From Bacteroidaceae bacterium (GTDB taxonomy: Bacteria > Bacteroidota > Bacteroidia > Bacteroidales > Bacteroidaceae): DNA of 64,000 bases. Numbering within the stretch: position 1 is the stretch's first letter; every line of letters begins with the position of its first letter. The DNA lies in the NCBI GenBank assembly GCA_024693505.1, contig JAILKU010000136.1, positions 1 to 64,000 of the forward strand, written 5' to 3'. The notes beneath the pieces are model-generated. The model worked only from the letters and a program-made list of their open reading frames with translations, had not been told where the DNA came from and did not search any database. Shown here one piece after another: positions 1-9,800 of the stretch. A program made the translations under genes and the position numbers.

Positions 1-798
1 AATCTGACCGTATTGCGGGGTGAGGCTATAGCCGGCATCCATCAGCTGTTCGCTGGCCTGGACGCATCGCTGCAGATAGCGCCTGGCGCGGTTCTCGTCT
101 GGGGCCTGTCCGTTCTCGGCTGTTGTACAGTATCGTCTGTAAGTGCCTTCGTAGAGGCAAACGTCGCTCAACATAGCCAGAGTCAGGTCTCGGTTCCAAG
201 TGAACTTGTCGGCAGGTGCCGGCAGGTGGGCGATGGCATAGTCCAGGTCGGCAGCGATGCTGTCCACGATGATGTCTCGTGGTGTACGTTCGGCTTTCAC
301 TAAGGGGCTTTCACTATCGGCCTGCTGAATGACTTCGTTCTCCCATTGAACGTCTCCATAGGCACGAACCAACAGGAAGTACTGCCAGGCACGGTTCAGT
401 CGGGCGATGGCCAGAAAACGCTCCCGGTCCGTAGCGGGCAGGGTGCTGATCTCCATGCCGCGTACCAGGTAGTTTGCACGCCGTATCTCGCTCCAAGGGT
501 TCTTCCAGTCGGCTGCTGTGCCTGGGACGGTTGTATAGCGCCAGTTGTCAAAGTTGTGATAGGCCTGGTCGTCGCTAAGACTGGTGAAGTAAAACTCTCC
601 GTCGGCCCCTTTGTTGCCGTAGGCGCTGAAGTTGGCATAGAAGGTATTGCAGTAGCTCTCCACCATGTTCTTGCTGCTCCAGAATTCAGACGAGTCCAGG
701 AATTTGTCGCGGGGTGTCTTCTCCAGCATATCGTTGCAGGCAATCAGCATCAGGGCTGTGCCAGCTATGATTGCTCGTATTATGTTTGTCTTTTTCAT
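1..798 (-). CDS. SusD-like outer-membrane lipoprotein (N-terminal 266 residues; C-terminus beyond window)
   Basis: Surface glycan-binding partner of a SusC transporter. Reading the minus strand from the ATG at 798 gives a lipoprotein signal peptide with lipobox LIAC about residues 18-21. It is followed by the typical SusD N-terminus: LEKTPRDKF, then FWSSKNMVESYCNTFY and the helical region with WSEIRRANYLV. The frame is open to the window start, so the C-terminal half (normally about 500-600 residues in all) lies outside. It begins 45 bp after the SusC stop, the standard SusC-SusD order, so the two are very probably cotranscribed. By analogy with the family, the lipoprotein caps the SusC barrel and captures oligosaccharide. 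The ligand cannot be read from the sequence. Family assignment is firm. Confidence 0.9.
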   Translation of the reverse strand, partial: MKKTNIIRAIIAGTALMLIACNDMLEKTPRDKFLDSSEFWSSKNMVESYCNTFYANFSAYGNKGADGEFYFTSLSDDQAYHNFDNWRYTTVPGTAADWKNPWSEIRRANYLVRGMEISTLPATDRERFLAIARLNRAWQYFLLVRAYGDVQWENEVIQQADSESPLVKAERTPRDIIVDSIAADLDYAIAHLPAPADKFTWNRDLTLAMLSDVCLYEGTYRRYCTTAENGQAPDENRARRYLQRCVQASEQLMDAGYSLTPQYGQI

Positions 799-843
799 CT
801 TGTTCTTTCTTCTGTATGTGGTGTGATATGCAGTTTCTTGTCT

Positions 844-3800
844 TCAGAAAGTTAGCTGTAAGCCTAACGACCAGCTTCGAGTGATGGGATAGGTGCGTCC
901 CCAGGTGGCATAGGAGAGCGAGCCCTGTCCTGCGTTTATCTCAGGATCGAGGGGCAGGTTGCCGTTGCCCTTGAAGATGAGGCATGGATTCTCGGCGCTG
1001 GCATAGACGCGCAATTGTTGGATGTGAGCCCGGCGTGTCAGTTCCTGCGGCAGGGTATAGCCCAGAGTAATGTTCTTGAGCCTGAGGTAGGCCATGTTCA
1101 CAAGGTATTTCGACTGCGGGTAGTAATTATGGCATCCGCCTTCGCCGACCAGTCCGGTTACGTTACCTGCGTATTCGTTACCGGGATAGAGGCATGGGAA
1201 TTCGTTCTCCTCGCTGATGTTGATGATGCCGTGCTCGGGATCGTAAACGTTATACTTCGTCTGATGGGCGTAGATAGCCAGGTCGGCCTCTCGCATCTCG
1301 GGGAAGACGAAGGCGCTTTGGGTCCACATCTGGCGGCGTCCGACACCTTGGAAGAAGAGGCCCAGGTCGAAGCCCTTGTATTCTCCGCCCAGCCTGAGGC
1401 TGTACTCGTAGCGGGGCAGGGCGTTGCCGATCACCTTCAGGTCTCCATGGTCTTCGGCAGTCCCGTTTCCGCCGTTGATGACACCGTCTCCGTTCAGGTC
1501 CTTGAACTTGATGTCGCCCGGACCGTAAACGAACTGGTTGGTCTCGAGTCCTGTCTGGTCGGGCGTTGTTGCCTTGTAGTTCCACGAGCCGTCGGCGTTG
1601 CGGCCATTGAAATCGTCAGGTGTGAAGTAACGGTCTGTCTCGAATCCCCAGATGTCGCCCCAGTACATACCTTCATAGGCGTAGCTGGCGTCCAAGGGAT
1701 GGCCGATGAGGCGTGCATTGTTGCTCCATCGTGTAACCTTCACTCGCGAGTCTCCGATGCTGAAGGCTGCATGTAGCTTCAGGTCGCGACCAATCTGCTT
1801 GCGGAATCCCAGGGTAAGTTCCCATCCGCGAGAGCGCAGGGTTCCGTTGTTTGTGTAGGGCGATTCCGCACCTACGCTGGAGGGCAGGGCAGCGCCGGGA
1901 GCCAGCATGTCACGGGTCTCGCGCTGGAATATTTCTCCGGTCAGGGTAATCTGGTCGTTCAGGAAACTCAGGTCGAGGCCCAGGTTAATGGTGCTAATGC
2001 GTTCCCAAGAGAGGTCTGAAGAGACCCAGGCAGGCATGGAGAAGGCATTCAGCTTGGTGCCGTCGGGACCCAGATAGCTCATCGTTGAGCTGCTGATGCG
2101 TGCCAGATACATAGCATCTCCCACGGCTTCGTTGCCTATCTGGCCGTAGGAGAAGCGTAGCTTACCGTTGCTCAGCACCTGTCGCATGGCCTCGTTCCAG
2201 TAGGGTTCTTCGGTGAAGCGGTATCCGGCCGAGAGGGACGGGAAGAAGGCCCATCGCTTGTTTCCGGGGAAACTGCTGGAACCGTCGTAGCGACCGTTCA
2301 GTTCGAGCAGATAGGTGTCGCGGAAAGCGTAGTTCAGACGGGCAAAGTAACCTGCTGTAGCGTAGTCGCCTCTCATGCGGGGCAGTCCGGTGGCGTATCC
2401 GCTGGTATTGCTGCCGATGCTCCATCCCGAGGGATCGCCCCAAGTGAGGTTCAGCTCAGGGTAATCGGTGGAATAGAGACCTTTGCGCGTGGCAAAGAAA
2501 GAGTCGTAGCGCCGTTCCTCGCCGGTCAGTCCGGCCATCGCCTTCAGGTTATGCCGACGGGCCAGAGTAGCATCGTATTCGAGGTAGGCGTTAGCGGTCC
2601 AGGTGTCGGCCTTGGCGTTGTATCGCGAGGTGCTGCTGTTGCCCTGTGTGACGATGGTAGTCACCTTCGTGCCCGACCAGTCGTAACCGCTCACGCTGAA
2701 GTCACTTGTCCGGCGATTTCCATGGTCCATCTGGTAGGTGAAGTCGGCGTTCAGGGTAAGTGCCTTGGTTATGTTGGCCTTGGCAAAGGCCGTCATGCGC
2801 AGTTGGTCGTGGGTCGTTATGCGGCGGTCAGCCTGTTTCTGCATGGCCATGAAGCGGAAGTCGGTACCGTCGATGTGCCCGTTCGGTACGAAGAAGGAGC
2901 CCCATCGCCAGAGGTACTGGTAGATGTTGGCCCAGGTGTCGGCCTGGTCTGTCTTCAGGCGCGAGAAGGAGGTTCTCACTCCGGCCCTGAGCCAGGATGT
3001 GATATCGGTCTGCAGGTTCATGTTCACGTTGAACCGCTGTCGTTCGCCGGGCTCTATCTTCATGACGTCCTGACGGCCGTTGTAGGCCATGGACAGGTAG
3101 TACTGTGTGCGTTGGCTGCTTCCGCTCAGGCTGACGTTGTGGGTCTGCGAGGGTGCGGCCTTGCGGTACCAGATATCCTGAATGTCATAGTCTGCGTAGT
3201 ACAGGGGCTGGTTGCCGATGAAGCGGTAGTCGCCAACAGCGTCATCGCTCTGGTAGGGGGTCATGGGACCATATCCCTTCTTCCCGCTGTTCTGCCGGGC
3301 CCATGCCTGGGCATAGGGTAGCAGCTGGTCGAAGTACATGCCGAAGAGTTCTACTGCGGCTCCGGGCGACTGACGGTTCTTGGCTGTGAGAGCGGCCTGC
3401 AGCTGGGTCGGTACGTCGGGGAAGTCGGGCAGACAGGTAGCGCCCGACCAGGCGAAGTTGTTGCTGTACTTCACACTCAGGTGCTCGCCCTGTCGGGCCT
3501 GGCGGGTCGTGATGAGGATGACGCCGAAGGCTGCCCTCGTACCGTAGATGGCTGCAGAGGCTGCATCCTTCAGCACACTTACCGACTCGATGTCTTCTGC
3601 GTTCAGCATACTCATATCGTCAACTGGTACACCGTCCACTACAATAAGCGGACTGCTGACGGCTCCGTTCGAAAGGGTGCCCACGCCGCGGATGGTCAGC
3701 GATGGAGTCTCGTCCAGGTTGCCGCTGCTGTTCGTTACCGTCAGTCCTGGCACGGCTCCCTGCAAGGCACGGGCTACGTCCTGTTCGGGTCTTGAGCCCA

Positions 3801-4257
3801 GTGTCTCATTGACGTCCACAGTATTTACGGCTCCAGTCAGGTTCACCTTCTTCTGAGAACCATAGCCCACCACCACAATCTCGTCCAGCAGGGCAACATC
3901 GTCTGCCAGGGTGACCTTCATATCGGGCTGAGCGTTCAGGGTGATGCTCTTGAAACCCATACAGGAGATGGTCAGGACGTTGCCTGCCTTGCACTCCAGG
4001 GCAAAACGACCGTCGATATCGGTGGTTGTGCCTCGGGTGGTGCCTTGTTCTTTCACTACGGCTCCGAAGACGGGTTCTCCGTTCGAGTCTGTTACGGTTC
4101 CCTGCATCTTCGTCGTGGCGTTTGTCGTGCCGGATGTCGTTTCTTGGTTCTGTGCCGAGAGGTCCGTGGGCAGGGAAAGGGTTGCCGCCAGGACCAGTGC
4201 AGCCATTAAGCAGGATGTATGCTTCATCTTTATCTTTCTATTTTCCTTTTTACTCAT
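844..4257 (-). CDS. SusC/RagA-family TonB-dependent outer-membrane transporter
   Basis: TonB-dependent importer of glycan fragments, 1137 residues from the ATG at 4257; an ATG at 4227, ten codons later, is an equally good start. A signal peptide ending near LSAQ is followed by a carboxypeptidase-regulatory-like beta-sandwich (from MQGTVTDSNGEPVFGAVV). Next come a TonB-box-like stretch (EIVVVGYGSQKK), a plug with the SusC hallmarks LIVVDGVPVDD and SVLKDAASAAIYGTRA, and a long beta-barrel ending in an aromatic residue (LGLQLTF). The SusD gene follows directly. Unusually, the start lies only 23 bp after the cobS stop with no room for a normal promoter. Transcription may therefore read through from the cobalamin genes or start inside cobS. 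Longer upstream extensions of the frame overlap cobS and are not credible. The glycan transported is unknown; the nearby GH106 gene makes a rhamnose-containing substrate possible. Confidence 0.93.
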   Translation of the reverse strand: MSKKENRKIKMKHTSCLMAALVLAATLSLPTDLSAQNQETTSGTTNATTKMQGTVTDSNGEPVFGAVVKEQGTTRGTTTDIDGRFALECKAGNVLTISCMGFKSITLNAQPDMKVTLADDVALLDEIVVVGYGSQKKVNLTGAVNTVDVNETLGSRPEQDVARALQGAVPGLTVTNSSGNLDETPSLTIRGVGTLSNGAVSSPLIVVDGVPVDDMSMLNAEDIESVSVLKDAASAAIYGTRAAFGVILITTRQARQGEHLSVKYSNNFAWSGATCLPDFPDVPTQLQAALTAKNRQSPGAAVELFGMYFDQLLPYAQAWARQNSGKKGYGPMTPYQSDDAVGDYRFIGNQPLYYADYDIQDIWYRKAAPSQTHNVSLSGSSQRTQYYLSMAYNGRQDVMKIEPGERQRFNVNMNLQTDITSWLRAGVRTSFSRLKTDQADTWANIYQYLWRWGSFFVPNGHIDGTDFRFMAMQKQADRRITTHDQLRMTAFAKANITKALTLNADFTYQMDHGNRRTSDFSVSGYDWSGTKVTTIVTQGNSSTSRYNAKADTWTANAYLEYDATLARRHNLKAMAGLTGEERRYDSFFATRKGLYSTDYPELNLTWGDPSGWSIGSNTSGYATGLPRMRGDYATAGYFARLNYAFRDTYLLELNGRYDGSSSFPGNKRWAFFPSLSAGYRFTEEPYWNEAMRQVLSNGKLRFSYGQIGNEAVGDAMYLARISSSTMSYLGPDGTKLNAFSMPAWVSSDLSWERISTINLGLDLSFLNDQITLTGEIFQRETRDMLAPGAALPSSVGAESPYTNNGTLRSRGWELTLGFRKQIGRDLKLHAAFSIGDSRVKVTRWSNNARLIGHPLDASYAYEGMYWGDIWGFETDRYFTPDDFNGRNADGSWNYKATTPDQTGLETNQFVYGPGDIKFKDLNGDGVINGGNGTAEDHGDLKVIGNALPRYEYSLRLGGEYKGFDLGLFFQGVGRRQMWTQSAFVFPEMREADLAIYAHQTKYNVYDPEHGIINISEENEFPCLYPGNEYAGNVTGLVGEGGCHNYYPQSKYLVNMAYLRLKNITLGYTLPQELTRRAHIQQLRVYASAENPCLIFKGNGNLPLDPEINAGQGSLSYATWGRTYPITRSWSLGLQLTF

Positions 4258-4280
4258 TATTAAATATGTGGTCTGTTCCG

Positions 4281-5096
4281 TTAGTGAACCAGAAGGGCTG
4301 TCATAAGGTAGATACTGGCCTCGCAGAGCAGGAACGTTGCGCCGCAGCAGTCGCCTGTATAGCCATCCAGCCGGCGTCGCATCCATAGCATCAGCAGCAG
4401 TTCAGTCAGCAGGGGGACGGCCAGCGCCAGGGGATGAGGTATCCAGTCGAGCCAGAACCAGAGGGCTGCTATCGGGGCCATGGCCAGCAGGGTGCGCAGG
4501 GCCTGTCCTCCCCATAGCATAGGGGTGTAGACGACGCGGGCCTTGGCCTCTTCTTCCTTTCGGGCGTATGGCAACTGAGCGGTCAGCAGGGCGGCGCAGC
4601 ACTTGCCCCATACATCAGCCGTCAGCAGCAGGGCGCATACCTTCGGGATGACATCCTGCGGCTCGTTGCTCAGCCGGACAAAATCCTCTGCGATGCCGGG
4701 CAGTACGTTGTACATCCCTAGGAAGTAGAAGATGAGACCCAGTACGCCGAAAGTACCTATGTGGCTGTCCTTCATGATGGAGAGCGTGTGCTGGCGGTCG
4801 CGTCCTCCTCCCATTCCGTCGCAGAAATCCGCTAATCCGTCTTCGTGGAGGGCGCCTGTCAGCAGCAGGCGCATCCCAAGTGCCAGCAGCATGGAGGTGG
4901 CGAAGGGCAATTCCTGCGAGGCAAAGCAGAACGTGGCCGCCATAGCGCCGCCTGTCAGCCAACCGGCAAAGGGCCAGTACTGAGCGGCCTTGCGAAAGTG
5001 GTCTGCTCCCACCTCGTGAAGCCTCCACCAAGGCAGGCGGGTGAAGAAGATGAGGGCGGCCCAGAGGTCATCAAAAGTATTTCGTAATCTTTGCAT
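4281..5096 (-). CDS. cobS: Adenosylcobinamide-GDP ribazoletransferase (cobalamin synthase)
   Basis: Joins adenosylcobinamide-GDP to alpha-ribazole (or its phosphate) in the last steps of the nucleotide-loop assembly of vitamin B12. It is an integral membrane enzyme of 271 residues, the usual size. The family motif GALHEDGLADFCDGMGGG, rich in metal-binding Asp residues, is present near residues 80-97, followed by several hydrophobic segments. It overlaps the end of cobT by 26 bp and is the last gene of a compact cobU-cobT-cobS block. A SusC gene follows after 23 bp. No cobalamin riboswitch was recognised upstream of the block. Together with cobT and cobU it supports completion or salvage of cobinamide rather than de novo corrin synthesis, for which no genes are seen here. 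Confidence 0.95.
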   Translation of the reverse strand: MQRLRNTFDDLWAALIFFTRLPWWRLHEVGADHFRKAAQYWPFAGWLTGGAMAATFCFASQELPFATSMLLALGMRLLLTGALHEDGLADFCDGMGGGRDRQHTLSIMKDSHIGTFGVLGLIFYFLGMYNVLPGIAEDFVRLSNEPQDVIPKVCALLLTADVWGKCCAALLTAQLPYARKEEEAKARVVYTPMLWGGQALRTLLAMAPIAALWFWLDWIPHPLALAVPLLTELLLMLWMRRRLDGYTGDCCGATFLLCEASIYLMTALLVH

Positions 5097-6081
5097 TGTC
5101 GAAGTTGTTCATCTCGTTTATCATCCTGACGGCGCTCTCCACGATAGGGTAGGCACAGAGGGCACCCGTCCCTTCGCCCAGGCGCATTCCCAGCTGAAGC
5201 AGACCCTTTACGCCCATGCCGTCGAGCATCAGCCGGTGTCCGGCCTCGTCGCCCTGGTGGCAGAAAATGGCCGAGGACAGGAATGTCGGTTCGAGGCGCG
5301 AGGCCATCAGGGCACAGGCCGACATGATGAAGCCGTCCACAAGCAGGACCATCCTCAGCTCGGCAGCCCGCAGCATGGCCCCTACGGCTGTTACCATCTC
5401 GAAGCCGCCATATTCCCTCATCAGCGTCCCGGGGTCGGTAGTGTGCCCGACACGCTCTTGGCAGCGGCTTAGTATCTGCAGCTTGCGGCGCACACCCTCG
5501 CTGTTCAGTCCGGCGCCGGCGCCTACGCATTGTTCCAGGGGAATGTCCAGCAGCTCGCTCATCCACAGGCTGCTGGGCGAGGTGTTGCCGATACCCATCT
5601 CGCCTACAGACAGGACGTTGCAGCCCATCTCCCGACAGCCGTCCACCAGTTCGCTGCCCAGGCTCAGGCAGGTCTCCATCTCGGTCTCGGTCATTGCAGC
5701 TTCGTTGAGGAAATTGCGTGTGCCGTGGGGGGCTATCTTGCGGTTTAGGATACCGGGGCAGTCGCTAAGGTCATGATCTACGCCCACATCCACCAGGGTC
5801 AGGTCGAAGCCGTGCTGGCGGCAGAACATATTCACTCCGCCGCCTCCGTGCGAGAAGTTCTTCATCTGCTGCCATGTCACTTCGCGGGGCGAGATGCTAA
5901 CTCCCTCCCGTTCTATGCCGTGGTCGGCTCCCAGCAGCAGGTGGCAGGGATGCTTCAGCTCGGGTGTCAGCGTGCCCTGGATGAGTCCTATCTGCAGGGC
6001 TAGTTCCTCCAGTCGTCCCATCGAGCCCTTAGGCTTGTTCAGGTTGTCTATCTTTCGTATCAGTTCGTCTCTTAGGAACAT
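5071..6081 (-). CDS. cobT: Nicotinate-nucleotide--dimethylbenzimidazole phosphoribosyltransferase
   Basis: Activates the lower-ligand base by transferring phosphoribose from nicotinate mononucleotide to dimethylbenzimidazole (or another base), giving alpha-ribazole phosphate for CobS. At 336 residues it matches the family length. Recognisable blocks are NLNKPKGSMGRLEELA near the N-terminus, LLGADHGIEREGVS, the glycine-rich GEMGIGNTSPSS, and a C-terminal region ending in an active-site-like LRLGEGTGA. Its 3' end overlaps cobS. A 100-bp gap to cobU contains a repeat element with an imperfect palindrome. The cytosolic enzyme works with the product of cobU and with CobS at the membrane. Confidence 0.96.
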   Translation of the reverse strand: MFLRDELIRKIDNLNKPKGSMGRLEELALQIGLIQGTLTPELKHPCHLLLGADHGIEREGVSISPREVTWQQMKNFSHGGGGVNMFCRQHGFDLTLVDVGVDHDLSDCPGILNRKIAPHGTRNFLNEAAMTETEMETCLSLGSELVDGCREMGCNVLSVGEMGIGNTSPSSLWMSELLDIPLEQCVGAGAGLNSEGVRRKLQILSRCQERVGHTTDPGTLMREYGGFEMVTAVGAMLRAAELRMVLLVDGFIMSACALMASRLEPTFLSSAIFCHQGDEAGHRLMLDGMGVKGLLQLGMRLGEGTGALCAYPIVESAVRMINEMNNFDNAKITKYF

Positions 6082-6105
6082 GAGATATAATTCAAAATTT
6101 ATAAA

Positions 6106-6205
6106 TTGACCTATGGTCTACTCCTGTCACGACTCGGCAAAGCTCAAACGAGTTTGGCTCTGCTCTCGCTGCTCCGGGAGTTCAAAATTCAAAATTGGGA
6201 GGGGC
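6106..6205. repeat. Intergenic composite repeat (imperfect palindrome plus GC-rich element) between cobU and cobT
   Basis: The gap holds an imperfect inverted repeat built on AGCTCAAAC/GAGTTTGGCT, then two heptamer-like units (TTCAAAA), then a GC-rich block that reads CCACCCCCAGCCCCTCCC on the minus strand. The same 18-base block, with one change, occurs at the end of blaI near 46,160. The block runs into the 3' end of cobU and supplies its last codons. It looks like a dispersed intergenic element rather than a promoter or riboswitch. Confidence 0.5.
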
Positions 6206-6736
6206 TGGGGGTGGTTCTTTTATCGTCACTCCAATTCCGCTTACCATCAGCACCACTTCGTCCGCCTGCTGGGCCGCGTACTGGTTCAGCCAGCCCATCA
6301 GGTCCGTGAAGCGTCTTTGTATGGCATTGGCACTCACTCCACCCATTCCTATCTCGTTGGTTACCAGGATGAAGGTGGCCTGCTGACTGGTGAAGCGGTC
6401 GAACTCGGCCTTCAGCTCAGCCAGCACCTGGTCCACGTCGGGCAGCTCCTCGTCCTTGCCGCTGAAGAAAAAGTTGGTGGCCCAAAGGGTCAGGCAGTCC
6501 ACTAGCACCACGCGGCCCTCCAGCCGGTGGCGGCTCAGCTCTCGTTCCTCCTCTATGTTGGTCCATTGCGGTCCTCGTCGCTCCTGATGGCGGCGGATGC
6601 GCTCTCGGAACTCCTCGTCCCAGGGGTGAGCTGTGGCTATATAGACGGGAGTAGGGGAGAGGCTCAGCGCCAGTTTTTCGGCATAGGTGCTCTTGCCCGA
6701 GCGTTCGCCGCCTGTAATCAAAATGATGCGTCTCAT
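6182..6736 (-). CDS. cobU: Bifunctional adenosylcobinamide kinase / adenosylcobinamide-phosphate guanylyltransferase
   Basis: Phosphorylates adenosylcobinamide and then transfers GMP to give adenosylcobinamide-GDP, the CobS substrate. I chose the ATG at 6736 (184 residues), which puts the P-loop GGERSGKS at residues 8-15, as expected; an upstream ATG at 6778 would add 14 residues encoded by a repeat. IATAHPWDEEFRERI holds the His used for guanylylation in the family, and VDCLTLWATN and TNEIGMG are further conserved blocks. The final residues (EPPPAPPNFEF) come from an intergenic GC-rich repeat that extends the frame, so the C-terminal tail is probably not ancestral. First gene of the cobUTS block. 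Confidence 0.95.
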   Translation of the reverse strand: MRRIILITGGERSGKSTYAEKLALSLSPTPVYIATAHPWDEEFRERIRRHQERRGPQWTNIEEERELSRHRLEGRVVLVDCLTLWATNFFFSGKDEELPDVDQVLAELKAEFDRFTSQQATFILVTNEIGMGGVSANAIQRRFTDLMGWLNQYAAQQADEVVLMVSGIGVTIKEPPPAPPNFEF

Positions 6737-6899
6737 GATGCTTATTCGCGCCCTTGACATTCGGTCGAGCCTGCTCACGCTCGGAAATGCCCAAATAAAT
6801 TTGCCATCTCTCTCACTTCTTGCGCTCCGCAGGTGCTCAGGCGAACAAGTTCGGAGTCCTCGCAGCCTTGACCTTTATTCAATTGTTATAAGTCGGATT
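6737..6899. repeat. Repeat-like intergenic sequence between GH106 gene and cobU
   Basis: This 163-bp gap contains a short inverted motif (CGAGCCTGCTCACGCTCGG) followed by an AT-rich AAATAAATTTG stretch, and a second small palindrome near 6840-6855 (GCGAACAAGTTCG). It has the look of a dispersed Bacteroidales intergenic repeat. I searched it for a cobalamin riboswitch (B12 box and conserved stem) because it precedes cobU and did not find one. No clear TAnnTTTG promoter for the cob genes is seen. Confidence 0.4.
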
Positions 6900-9800
6900 T
6901 TACAGTTTCATAATCTTCACGGGGCCGAGCAGTCCGGAGGGACGCAGGGCATTGTCCTTTCCGGGGCCGTTGATGACCCAGGTGCGACGCTTTTCCTCTG
7001 GCTGTCTGGCATCATATACCAGACGGTTGAACCAAGTGCTGGTCACCTGAATGCTCAGCTTGTTCTCTCCTTTCTTTATGAAGCGGGTGATGTTGGTCTC
7101 GTAAGGCTCGGCCCATAGAGTGTCAGTGACATGCCCGTTTATGCTGACTACGGCTATTTCCTCCACGCGGCCCAGGTTCAGCATGAAGCGACTCTGCTGG
7201 TCTTTCTTATCAAGGGAGAACGTAGTTTCATATGTGGCAGTGCCGGAGAAAGCCTTTCCTTCGTCTGAAAGTGGCAGGTCTTTCCATGGTTTCAGCTCGG
7301 TGAGAGTGAGTGGCTCATTGATGCCCCATCCCTCTGGGAAGGTCAGGGTCCAGGAGCCTGGCAGAGCAGTGAGCTGTCCCTCTCTAATCGGGAAAGGAGC
7401 AGGGGAGGGAATCCATTCCCTATGACGGAATACAACGAACAGCATCTCGCCGCGCTTCAAGTTGAGATCGATGCTTGTATAATCGAGATCGGCTTTTGAG
7501 GTTACGGGTGTCACGCTTCCGTTCATAGGATTCCATAGCTCGGCACGACGACCAGTTTGACGGAAATAAACCGTGCCGCTGAAGGCCTGTTCTTGCTGCG
7601 GGCAGACCATGTACCAGTCGGCTCCTGTGTCCTGTCTGTGAAGCCATCTTACGCCGCCCTTTACGTCAGGCTTGAGTCCAAGCTGCTGCAGGGCTTGATC
7701 CAGCGTACACTTCGTCAGCACACGGTTGGCTTGGGTATTGGTCTGGCTCCACAACTGGCTTACGGCATAGCGGAAACGCCAGGCTTGCTGCTGGTCGGAG
7801 GAGAGGGTTGCTATCTCTGTAGGCTCATCGGCCACCAGGCGGCCGCCCTGTTCCACAAGCTGACTGAGGCGTTCCAGGGTCTCGGGCAAGAGGCGTCCGT
7901 GCTTGGGGATCCACAGCAGGTCATAGCTGATGCCTTCTGGTGTTACCCATTTTCCGTCGCATACGCTGATACGGTTCATCAGGGCGTCCCTGTTGCAGTA
8001 GTCATAAACAAAGCCCTCGGGGAAGGATACGTACTGGTCGGGCTTCTGCTCTGTCTCGTCGCCTAAGTACCAAAGCACCGAGCTTACAGGGCGACCGCGC
8101 TCCAGCATGAAGGCGCAGCGGGCCAGGTATGTGGTGAAGCTCTGCATGTAAGGCCACCATGTCTGCTTCCTAAGGAACGGTGTGCCGATGCCTCCGCCGA
8201 ATGATGAGCCTGGGAAGTAATGGTCGGAATCGGGATTGTGGGTGTAGGTGTGGAAGACGCAGTGCGTAACACCCTCTACCATGTTCTGGTTGGCCACCTC
8301 GCGCAGCATGCTGAGGTGCTCGTCCCAGTTGAGGTCGAACGAGGTGAACGACTCGGCACTGACTCTCGGCTTGCCGTACATGCGTGCTGCTGAGGCAGTT
8401 GGGCGTATGGGCTTGAAATTATGGTTCGCCAGCATGTGGTTGAAGGGTTGCCAGAACTCGGTCATGGGCACGTCGGCATACTTATAGTATTCCATCGGTC
8501 CGGCAGGGAAGATGTCGCCCGCTGCTGTCTCGTAGCTGGCAGTGAGCCCTTTCTGGTGAGCCAGATGAGTCATGTGTCCGTAGAAGTTCTGGGTGAACAG
8601 TTCGTGGATGGTGCGTCGCCAATCGGTCAGGAACTGACTGGTCTGCTCGCGATCGTCCATGACCCAGCCGAAAATGGCGGGCAGCCAGGTAATCAGGTCA
8701 TAGTGGCGTCGCATCAGGAACTCGTGGCGCATATACCTGGTCCAGGTCTGCGAGGCGCATTCCCAGCTGTCCATCAGCATGTTGTCAATCAGGCCTTTCA
8801 GGGGGCCGTCGGCCAGACGGCCTATGTAGCTGTTGAATTGATAGGTGACAAAGGCGGTGTCCAGCTTGTTAACCTCCCAACCCGTAGCTTCGTCTGGGGC
8901 TGGACCGTTGCGGCGGCCTGTGTTGACGTGACCTATGCGCAGGATGGTCCATTTCTCATGTCCCTGGGGCGCAGTCCAGTGCAGGTGTCCCTGAGTATCC
9001 ATACAGTCCGAGATGTCGAGCACGTTGGCCCTGTTGACAAAGCAGGCTCCGTCCTTCAGCGGCGACTCGTCTTCGGCAAAGGGCATGGGGAGCAGCGAGC
9101 GCAGGGTCCAGGCGGCCTCCATCTCCCAGTTGTGGCCTCGGGCGGCAGTCGAGAAGCGTATATAGCGGATGTGCATGTCGTGCAGGTTGGTAATCTCCAC
9201 TTGGTACTCGCCGTGGTCTGACTTGTCGGGGATGGCGAATGTCATGCCTTTCTCCGAGTCCTGCCAGTTGCCGGCGGGGAAGTCGGTGTCGAGGACTATG
9301 CGGTCTTCGTGTTGGTGGGTGGCAATGATGCGCAGGTGGATGTCGGGCTGTGCGCAGAAGCTGTGGTTGAAATCGTTTATCGGGTTGAACTCCACAGTGC
9401 GTGCCGTCTCGGAACGTCTGAGCTTCAGGCTGAAACGGTAGGGCTTGCCAGGTTGAGTGGCAGGCAGCACGAAGTCTTTCCCGTTCTTCAGGAGTCTCTC
9501 CCATTCTGGCTGACGGTCATTGGCTGTCACTTCTTCCACCTCGCAATAACGGTTGTCATCGCCCTGTGGGGTGGGGAAGGCCAGCACACAGATGTCTTGC
9601 CAGTCGCGCCATGCCTCTTTGGCATTGACGGGCAGGGTGATATCAACCTTCTGTCCGCCTTTCACGTCTGTACGTGTATATATAAGGTGGCGCATGGCCT
9701 GCTCGGGCTTGATCCATGGACCGCCGCTCATTGCCCATCCCGGACAGGTCTGCAGGCTGAAGCGCAGACCCAGTCGGTGAGCCTCGCTGGCTGTATGACG

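Noticed and set aside
5097-5566. A 203-codon frame in another register over cobT and the cobS start
   Set aside because: Arg/Pro-rich shadow of cobT with no domain; cobT and cobS are intact.
6737-6899. Cobalamin riboswitch upstream of cobU
   Set aside because: No B12-box or conserved core was found; the region consists of short palindromic repeat sequence.
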